From Fibrobacter sp. (lineage in GTDB: Bacteria; Fibrobacterota; Fibrobacteria; Fibrobacterales; Fibrobacteraceae), in NCBI GenBank assembly GCA_016295375.1, contig JAEDLI010000084.1, positions 1-10,327 of the forward strand: 10,327 bases of DNA. The letters are read 5' to 3'. Shown here piece after piece: positions 6,421-10,327 of the stretch. Both the position numbers and the translations under genes were made by a program. The notes beneath the pieces are model-generated. The model did no database searches, was not told the DNA's origin, and saw only the letters and a list, made by a program, of their open reading frames with translations. Position 1 is the first letter of the stretch, and each line of letters opens with the position of its first letter.

Positions 6421-6448
6421 ATACAAATTAGAAAAAAACGTTAGTCAA
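6421..6448 (-). promoter_or_regulatory. Possible promoter of the recN-pgsA-trmO run
   Basis: On the minus strand TTGACT (6443-6448) is followed after 16 bases by TTGTAT (6421-6426). Both are fair matches to sigma-70 boxes. The predicted start would be very close to the recN ATG (6415), giving a very short leader. No other good promoter is seen in the 125-base gap before recN. Confidence 0.35.
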
Positions 6449-6459
6449 GTTACTGTTAA

Positions 6460-6481
6460 TTAAAAGTGAAAAATGAAAAAA
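6460..6481. repeat. A-rich period-7 repeat (three units)
   Basis: Three units of seven bases on the plus strand: TTAAAAG, then TGAAAAA twice. Together with the second array at 6516-6543, much of the trmB-recN gap has a 7-base period. Low complexity makes this array less convincing than the other two. Confidence 0.5.
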
Positions 6482-6515
6482 TATCAATTCTTCTTGTCTT
6501 AATAGTCACACCCGA

Positions 6516-6543
6516 CAACTCACAACTCATAACTCACAACTTA
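6516..6543. repeat. Four tandem heptads that include the trmB stop codon
   Basis: Four contiguous 7-base units on the plus strand: CAACTCA twice, then TAACTCA, then CAACTTA, each within one or two substitutions of the first. On the minus strand the last unit reads TAAGTTG, whose TAA is the trmB stop codon. Because each unit supplies a TAA or TGA in some frame, the array puts stops in more than one frame after trmB. Confidence 0.8.
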
Positions 6544-7254
6544 CTTTTCGAATTCAATGACGCTTCGGTAGATGGGACGGCCTTCTTTCTTGTACTTGCG
6601 TTCAAAGCCGGTAGAAATACCTTCGGTAGGTTCTGCGGTATTGCGCACAATCACCTTGCAGCCCGGGAAAGCGTCAAAAGTTTCCAGGGCGATTTCGTTG
6701 TATTCCTTGTGGTCGGTACCCCAGTAGAAAATCCTCTTGCCGGGTTTTAAAACTCTGGCTACTTCTGCCAAGAAATCCGGTCGCAGAAGCCTGTTCTTGT
6801 GGTGGCGTTCCTTGGGCCATGGGTCCGGAAAGTACATGTGGAAGGCGTCAACGGTATTGTCCTTGACGGCATCCCGCAAAAAGTAGAACACGTCACCCCG
6901 GAGCATGGCAGCATTGTTCAGAACCTTGCTGCTTTCCATTCGCGTATGGGCAAATGCCGCCCAGGTGTAGTCCCATTCGCTTCCCATGACAAAGTAATCC
7001 GGATGCTTCTGGGCGTATTCAATCATGAAGGTTCCCTTGCCGCTGCCGATTTCCACTTCGATGTGGCCGTTTTCGTTCGGGAACATGTCCTTCCACTGGA
7101 AGGGGAGCTTGTGGGGCTTGCCGTCGGGCGTGCGGATAGGCTTTCGTCCGTCGTCGCTCCGGAACACGTAGTGCCAGAGCCCCTTCTTTTCGGGGTCTTC
7201 GCTTAAGTCCCTGTAAAACTCAGGAACGACAATTTCTTTTTCTTCTTTTTCCAT
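6541..7254 (-). CDS. trmB: tRNA (guanine-N7-)-methyltransferase
   Basis: 237 residues, the family's usual size. TrmB uses S-adenosylmethionine to form m7G at position 46 in the variable loop of tRNAs. The SAM-binding motif is VEIGSGKGTF (67-76). The family signature FPDPWPKERHHKNR (142-155) follows, and the C-terminal tRNA and SAM-site motif is TGFERKYKKEGRPIYR (215-230). The first 60 residues are a charged extension before the Rossmann fold. The ATG (7252-7254) comes one base after the stop codon of the RNase Z-like gene, so the two are almost certainly translated from one mRNA. The stop codon is part of a 7-base repeat array. The tRNA-Asp encoded in this window has the G46 that this enzyme requires. 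Confidence 0.96.
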   Translation of the reverse strand: MEKEEKEIVVPEFYRDLSEDPEKKGLWHYVFRSDDGRKPIRTPDGKPHKLPFQWKDMFPNENGHIEVEIGSGKGTFMIEYAQKHPDYFVMGSEWDYTWAAFAHTRMESSKVLNNAAMLRGDVFYFLRDAVKDNTVDAFHMYFPDPWPKERHHKNRLLRPDFLAEVARVLKPGKRIFYWGTDHKEYNEIALETFDAFPGCKVIVRNTAEPTEGISTGFERKYKKEGRPIYRSVIEFEK

Positions 7255-7255
7255 C

Positions 7256-8146
7256 TTAGATAAAGGGGATAATTCTTTCCTTGAATTTTTTAGGCATTTT
7301 CTTGTCCAGCATTTCGCGGATATGCCTTTCGGAATACTTCATGGAAAAGTGAGTGAGGATGATTTTTTCGCAGGCGATTTCGCCGTCGAATTTTTCCAGG
7401 GTATTGACGATGTGCTGCAGGTGGGTGTGGCCCTTCTTGCGGCTCATGGGTTCGTCCTCGTCGTCCAAAAAGGTGCATTCCGTCACAAGGATTTTGGACT
7501 TGAAAATTTCCGGATTCTCCTTGAGGCTTTCTCCCAGGCAGTCGCCCATGAAACTTATCAGGGGCTCATAGACTTCACGGGTAATCTCTACGCCGGACTT
7601 GCGGAGTTCGATGATTTCACCGGGAGTTTTCCCCAGGTATTCGTCTTTTAGCTTCCGCTTGTGCAGGAACAGGGTCGCTCCCATGGCGGGCACGGAATGC
7701 TTTACGTCAAAAGGTTTCAGCACCAGGTCCTTGCGGTACCGCAGTGGAATCATCGCTCCCGCTTCTACGGCACAAATTTCGGGCAGCCGGAACTTGGTTT
7801 CGGGGACTCCTTCGAACATGGCCTCGGCTCGAATCCATTCCCTTGCTCCTTTGGCGATGGAGGCGGGCATATAGTAAACGCTGTCACGCTCGACGCCCAT
7901 CATCTTGCGGAGGCTGTGGTGCCGCATGAGGCAACGGGCGTGGTCTCCGTGGGCATGGGTCAAGAATACATGGTTGATGGATGTGGCCGAAAGAGGGCAT
8001 TCGCCCATGTCGACCACAAAGTCCAGTTCGGGAAATTGCAAATAGGTCGCAAGCCCGGAAATGGAAAATCCGTTGATGGAGGTGCAGGATGTTTCCAGGT
8101 GGACTTGCTTGAGGGCGTTATGGATGTACTTGTTTTCGCCGGCCAC
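7256..8146 (-). CDS. rnz: Metallo-beta-lactamase-fold hydrolase, ribonuclease Z-like
   Basis: 296 residues. The zinc motif THAHGDH gives H64, H66, D68 and H69. The other expected ligands follow in order: H150 in DVKHSVPAMGATL, D202 in FMGDCLGES, and H266 in LTHFSMKY. E223 in VTECTF and H240 in GHTH match the glutamate and histidine characteristic of tRNase Z enzymes. Ribonuclease Z cuts tRNA precursors 3' of the discriminator when CCA is not encoded, which fits the tRNA-Asp gene in this window. The region 162-190 may be a short form of the tRNA-binding arm, but I see no clear glycine-proline-rich arm. Another RNA- or small-molecule-directed hydrolase of this fold therefore remains possible. 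The start is GTG (8144-8146), 5 bases after the lipoprotein stop codon; the end is one base before trmB. Confidence 0.8.
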   Translation of the reverse strand: MAGENKYIHNALKQVHLETSCTSINGFSISGLATYLQFPELDFVVDMGECPLSATSINHVFLTHAHGDHARCLMRHHSLRKMMGVERDSVYYMPASIAKGAREWIRAEAMFEGVPETKFRLPEICAVEAGAMIPLRYRKDLVLKPFDVKHSVPAMGATLFLHKRKLKDEYLGKTPGEIIELRKSGVEITREVYEPLISFMGDCLGESLKENPEIFKSKILVTECTFLDDEDEPMSRKKGHTHLQHIVNTLEKFDGEIACEKIILTHFSMKYSERHIREMLDKKMPKKFKERIIPFI

Positions 8147-8151
8147 GCAAA

Positions 8152-8745
8152 TTACTTCTTCTTGGCTGATTTTCTTTCGTTATCCTGGGCTACAAGAAAA
8201 TCAAAGTCGTCACAAGTCATGGCCTCGATATGGTTACCCATGGCCACGCTGCGTGTTCTGGCGTTGCCCTTTTTCTCGGGAATCCGGAAGCAGAAATCGT
8301 AGGTGTTACCCATGTCGGTAGGGATACCCATCTTGAAAATTCTAATGCGTTCCTTGCCGCTGTAGATTTCGTGGTAGTCGTAGCTGTTCTGGACTTTTTC
8401 CAGTCTCTTTTCCTGGTTGAACTGGAGTTCCCGAGTGATGGGACCGTCCAGGTACAGCGGTAGGGAATTCTGGAAACGGAGTTCCAGCTGGCCGTCGGTT
8501 TTTACAATGGAGGTTCCGTTGGGGTTAATCAGGTAGCGCTGTTGGGGAATGTTCCTGTACGCCTTGTTGTGGACCCTGCGGACTCCGCACATTTCACGCA
8601 TGTCGGGATTGGCTACAAAGTCAATGTCGCGGCAAATGGGGGGGAGATTGGTTGGGACTTCAAGGTCGTCCCCGTTAGAAGAACCGGCACATCCGGCCAA
8701 AAGAATCGGGGCTACAAAGAGCGGAACAAACTTTAGAAATTTCAT
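8152..8745 (-). CDS. Lipoprotein of unknown function
   Basis: 197 residues starting with a short basic N-terminus, a hydrophobic core and the lipobox LLAGC, giving a predicted lipidated Cys19. The residue after it is alanine, so by the +2 rule known from E. coli the protein would go to the outer membrane. The mature part is hydrophilic, with four further cysteines (38, 53, 152, 178) that could form two disulfides in the periplasm, and it ends in KSAKKK. I recognise no domain. It is the first gene of a run with the RNase Z-like gene and trmB; the stop codon (TAA, 8152-8154) is 5 bases before the next start. A surface lipoprotein leading two tRNA genes is more likely shared transcription than shared function. 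Confidence 0.85.
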   Translation of the reverse strand: MKFLKFVPLFVAPILLAGCAGSSNGDDLEVPTNLPPICRDIDFVANPDMREMCGVRRVHNKAYRNIPQQRYLINPNGTSIVKTDGQLELRFQNSLPLYLDGPITRELQFNQEKRLEKVQNSYDYHEIYSGKERIRIFKMGIPTDMGNTYDFCFRIPEKKGNARTRSVAMGNHIEAMTCDDFDFLVAQDNERKSAKKK

Positions 8746-8749
8746 GTTT

Positions 8750-8757
8750 CAAATATA
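8750..8757 (-). promoter_or_regulatory. Possible -10 element of the lipoprotein-rnz-trmB run
   Basis: TATATTTG on the minus strand ends only 4 bases before the lipoprotein ATG. The same octamer forms the -10 region of the tRNA-Asp promoter in this window, and it fits the TAnnTTTG motif known from Bacteroidetes promoters. No TTGACA-like -35 is seen at normal spacing. If used, transcription would begin at or near the ATG and give a leaderless mRNA. Confidence 0.3.
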
Positions 8758-8790
8758 AATTTAATGGCATTCCGTTTTTTTGGGTAGACA

Positions 8791-8818
8791 AAAAAAATGC
8801 CCCGTGAGGGGCATTTTT
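8791..8818 (-). terminator. Intrinsic terminator after the glycoside hydrolase gene
   Basis: A perfect hairpin has a GC core (8800-8803 with 8808-8811) that extends through A/T pairs to an 11-bp stem (8793-8803 with 8808-8818). The loop reads TCAC on the minus strand. There it runs into seven or eight Ts (complement of 8790-8797). It starts 22 bases after the stop codon of the large gene. The plus-strand side also has five Ts, so it could work in both directions. Confidence 0.88.
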
Positions 8819-8840
8819 ATAAATCGACTTGATTGTCGGC

Positions 8841-10327
8841 CTAGAGAATATCCACAATGGCTGTGAAGAGAGCATCTGCCAGTGCGTTGGTTTCAAGACC
8901 TTCGAAGATATTGAACTGGTTGAACACGATCTTGCCCTTGCCGAAGGGGAGGGTCTGCAGGTCCACACCGCCCTTGATTTCGCCATCCTTGATGGAAAGG
9001 GACTGGGCATATACCTTTGCCCCTTCCAGCTTGCTCATGGAAAGGCTCGGCATGACAGCGGCTGCCGTATGGTCAAGGACGTTTGTGCCGAACACCTTCA
9101 GGAGTTCAGAACCGTCAGGAATGTAGTGCAGGCTGATACCGTTGGCTCCGGTGGTCCAGTGGGATTCCAGGGTGCAGTCGAATTGGTGGCTCTGGTTCAA
9201 GAAATCCACGTCGTCCTGGGTCATGTCCGAAAGCAGCAGGGTCTTTCCGCCGTTCTTGGTAACATCGACTATTTTGTCCAAAATTTCGTCGGGCCAAGAA
9301 CTGAGGTTTGCCGTGAAGATAATCTTTTCAGGGCCGGAGAGTGCGGCAAGAGCGTCGCTGGACTCTTCGCTGTTGTCCAAGAAGCAGACCTTCTTCATGG
9401 CAGACTTTACATCGGCCTGTTCGATGACGATTAGGTCTTCTGTAGAGGAGTGGACTTCTTTTCCGCCATCCTTGAGGGTGAACTTAATCTGGTACTTGCC
9501 CACACTTCGAGGAGCCATGAGGGAGCAGATTCCAAGCTGGGTAAGGCTTGTCTTGCCCACAGGTTCTTCGGGAGATTGGGCCTTGGTACTTACGACCTTG
9601 CCCTTTTCGTCTAGCAGGGAAATTTCAATCCCCACATTTTCAAGGCGGCTGTTGTTCAACAGGGTCAGCTGGAAACTGATTTCGCTCTGCGGCGTGACCA
9701 CGTGTTCCAGCTCGCTTACCAGGATACGGCTCGGAGTGGAAATTTCCTTGGCGAAGTCCGTAAAACCCTTGCTCTTGCGGTTTTCATCGTTGAGACCGCT
9801 GAAATCGATACCGTAGTCGGCCCACTGGTCCAGGAAAAATCCGGCGATTTGCGGGTTGCTCTGGAATGCCGTAATCTGGTCCAGCTTGCTCTTGATGGCG
9901 ATGCTGTTGGCATCCTTGCAGAAGGTGTCGAATTTTTTCCAAGCGGCTATATCGGCGGTGGCGAGAAAATCCTCGATTGCCTTGTAGGCGTTCTTGATGG
10001 CCTTCTGGTTCTTGACGCTCCTGGGTCCGCGCAGGTTGGTGGGCTTGGCGGGGAGCAAGGTGTGGTTTTTCAGGGTGACCAACATCTTGTTGTTCAAGTC
10101 CAGGTCCACTCTCTCGTCTTCGTCCTGGAAAACGCTGTCGCCAAGGCCTGCATCGGGGACTGAAAGCTCTTCGTCTTCGCGGTCAAAGCAGTGGGCGAGG
10201 TAGTGGGAATAATTGGCACTGGGGCAGAGCCGCGGGTTGATGCGCAGGCTTGCGTACTGGGAGATATGGTCCACAGAGACGGGAAGGAGCTTGCCGGTGT
10301 CCTTGTGGAACACGCCTTCGTTGTCTA
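8841..10327 (-). CDS. Probable family 2 glycoside hydrolase, C-terminal part (5' end outside window)
   Basis: About 495 codons are visible; the frame stays open to the right edge, so the true start lies upstream. Counting from the GTG at 10311-10313, residues 152-192 (NPQIAGFFLDQWADYG, then GLND and later KSKGF) resemble the end of the TIM barrel of beta-galactosidase-like enzymes. Residues about 195-300 look like an Ig-like beta-sandwich, with alternating strands and GKYQIKFTL. Residues about 305-490 look like an alpha/beta domain of the glutamine-amidotransferase-like type, with NGGKTLLLSD and FGKGKIVFNQ. Such a domain ends several bacterial GH2 and GH42 enzymes. I cannot identify the catalytic glutamates; they may lie upstream. 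Such enzymes release sugars from plant or glycan chains. No lipid anchor or signal can be judged without the N-terminus. It is followed by a strong terminator. Confidence 0.6.
   Translation of the reverse strand, partial: DNEGVFHKDTGKLLPVSVDHISQYASLRINPRLCPSANYSHYLAHCFDREDEELSVPDAGLGDSVFQDEDERVDLDLNNKMLVTLKNHTLLPAKPTNLRGPRSVKNQKAIKNAYKAIEDFLATADIAAWKKFDTFCKDANSIAIKSKLDQITAFQSNPQIAGFFLDQWADYGIDFSGLNDENRKSKGFTDFAKEISTPSRILVSELEHVVTPQSEISFQLTLLNNSRLENVGIEISLLDEKGKVVSTKAQSPEEPVGKTSLTQLGICSLMAPRSVGKYQIKFTLKDGGKEVHSSTEDLIVIEQADVKSAMKKVCFLDNSEESSDALAALSGPEKIIFTANLSSWPDEILDKIVDVTKNGGKTLLLSDMTQDDVDFLNQSHQFDCTLESHWTTGANGISLHYIPDGSELLKVFGTNVLDHTAAAVMPSLSMSKLEGAKVYAQSLSIKDGEIKGGVDLQTLPFGKGKIVFNQFNIFEGLETNALADALFTAIVDIL

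Noticed and set aside
6460..6543. CRISPR-like or transposon-end interpretation of the repeats between trmB and recN
   Set aside because: Units are contiguous 7-mers without spacers, no cas genes or transposase are near, and there are no terminal inverted repeats or target-site duplications.
7256..8745. A novel defence or secretion system built on the lipoprotein and metallo-beta-lactamase-fold gene
   Set aside because: The hydrolase has the residue set of RNase Z and is coupled to trmB; the lipoprotein has no domain linking it to such a system, and no toxin, nuclease or secretion partner is present.
10311..10313. GTG at 10311-10313 as the true start of the large glycoside hydrolase gene
   Set aside because: The frame stays open for the remaining bases to the window edge and the visible protein begins inside a domain, so the gene is cut by the window rather than starting here.

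Overview
The window reads as chromosomal core sequence from a Gram-negative bacterium of the Fibrobacter group (phylum Fibrobacterota). That placement is an inference. It rests on moderate G+C, very weak use of Shine-Dalgarno sites, a lipoprotein with a typical lipobox, period-7 repeats between genes, a tRNA gene without an encoded CCA, and a probable family 2 glycoside hydrolase. No mobile element, CRISPR array or phage gene is visible. Apart from the first 61 bases, every gene is on the minus strand.

Layout from left to right. (1) 1-61 is the 3' end of pgi on the plus strand, followed by three hairpins in a row; the third (133-157) is a clear intrinsic terminator. (2) 177-346 is a complete minus-strand tRNA-Asp(GUC) unit with a TTGACA/TATATT promoter and its own terminator, convergent with pgi. 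(3) 378-1970 is an ABC-F ATPase of the YbiT type, with a perfect 19-base palindrome and a weak promoter upstream. (4) 2120-6415 is a tightly packed run read in the order recN, pgsA, a multi-spanning membrane protein, trmO, with overlaps of 4 and 8 bases and one 27-base gap. (5) 6541-8745 is a second packed run read in the order lipoprotein, RNase Z-like hydrolase, trmB. (6) 8841-10327 is the C-terminal part of a large probable glycoside hydrolase, closed by a strong terminator at 8791-8818.

Several genes serve tRNA: RNase Z matures tRNA 3' ends, TrmB makes m7G46, TrmO methylates t6A37, and the tRNA-Asp gene lacks CCA and carries a G at position 46. The others cover DNA repair (RecN), phosphatidylglycerol synthesis (PgsA) and ribosome-associated ATPase function (ABC-F).

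No undescribed defence or mobile system is visible. The best leads are: PgsA appears to be a tandem duplication of the CDP-alcohol phosphotransferase fold with a dead N-terminal copy; the ABC-F protein seems to have one intact and one degenerate composite ATP site; the membrane protein beside pgsA also looks internally duplicated; and arrays of unrelated 7-base repeats follow the stop codons of trmO and trmB, one of them including the trmB stop codon.
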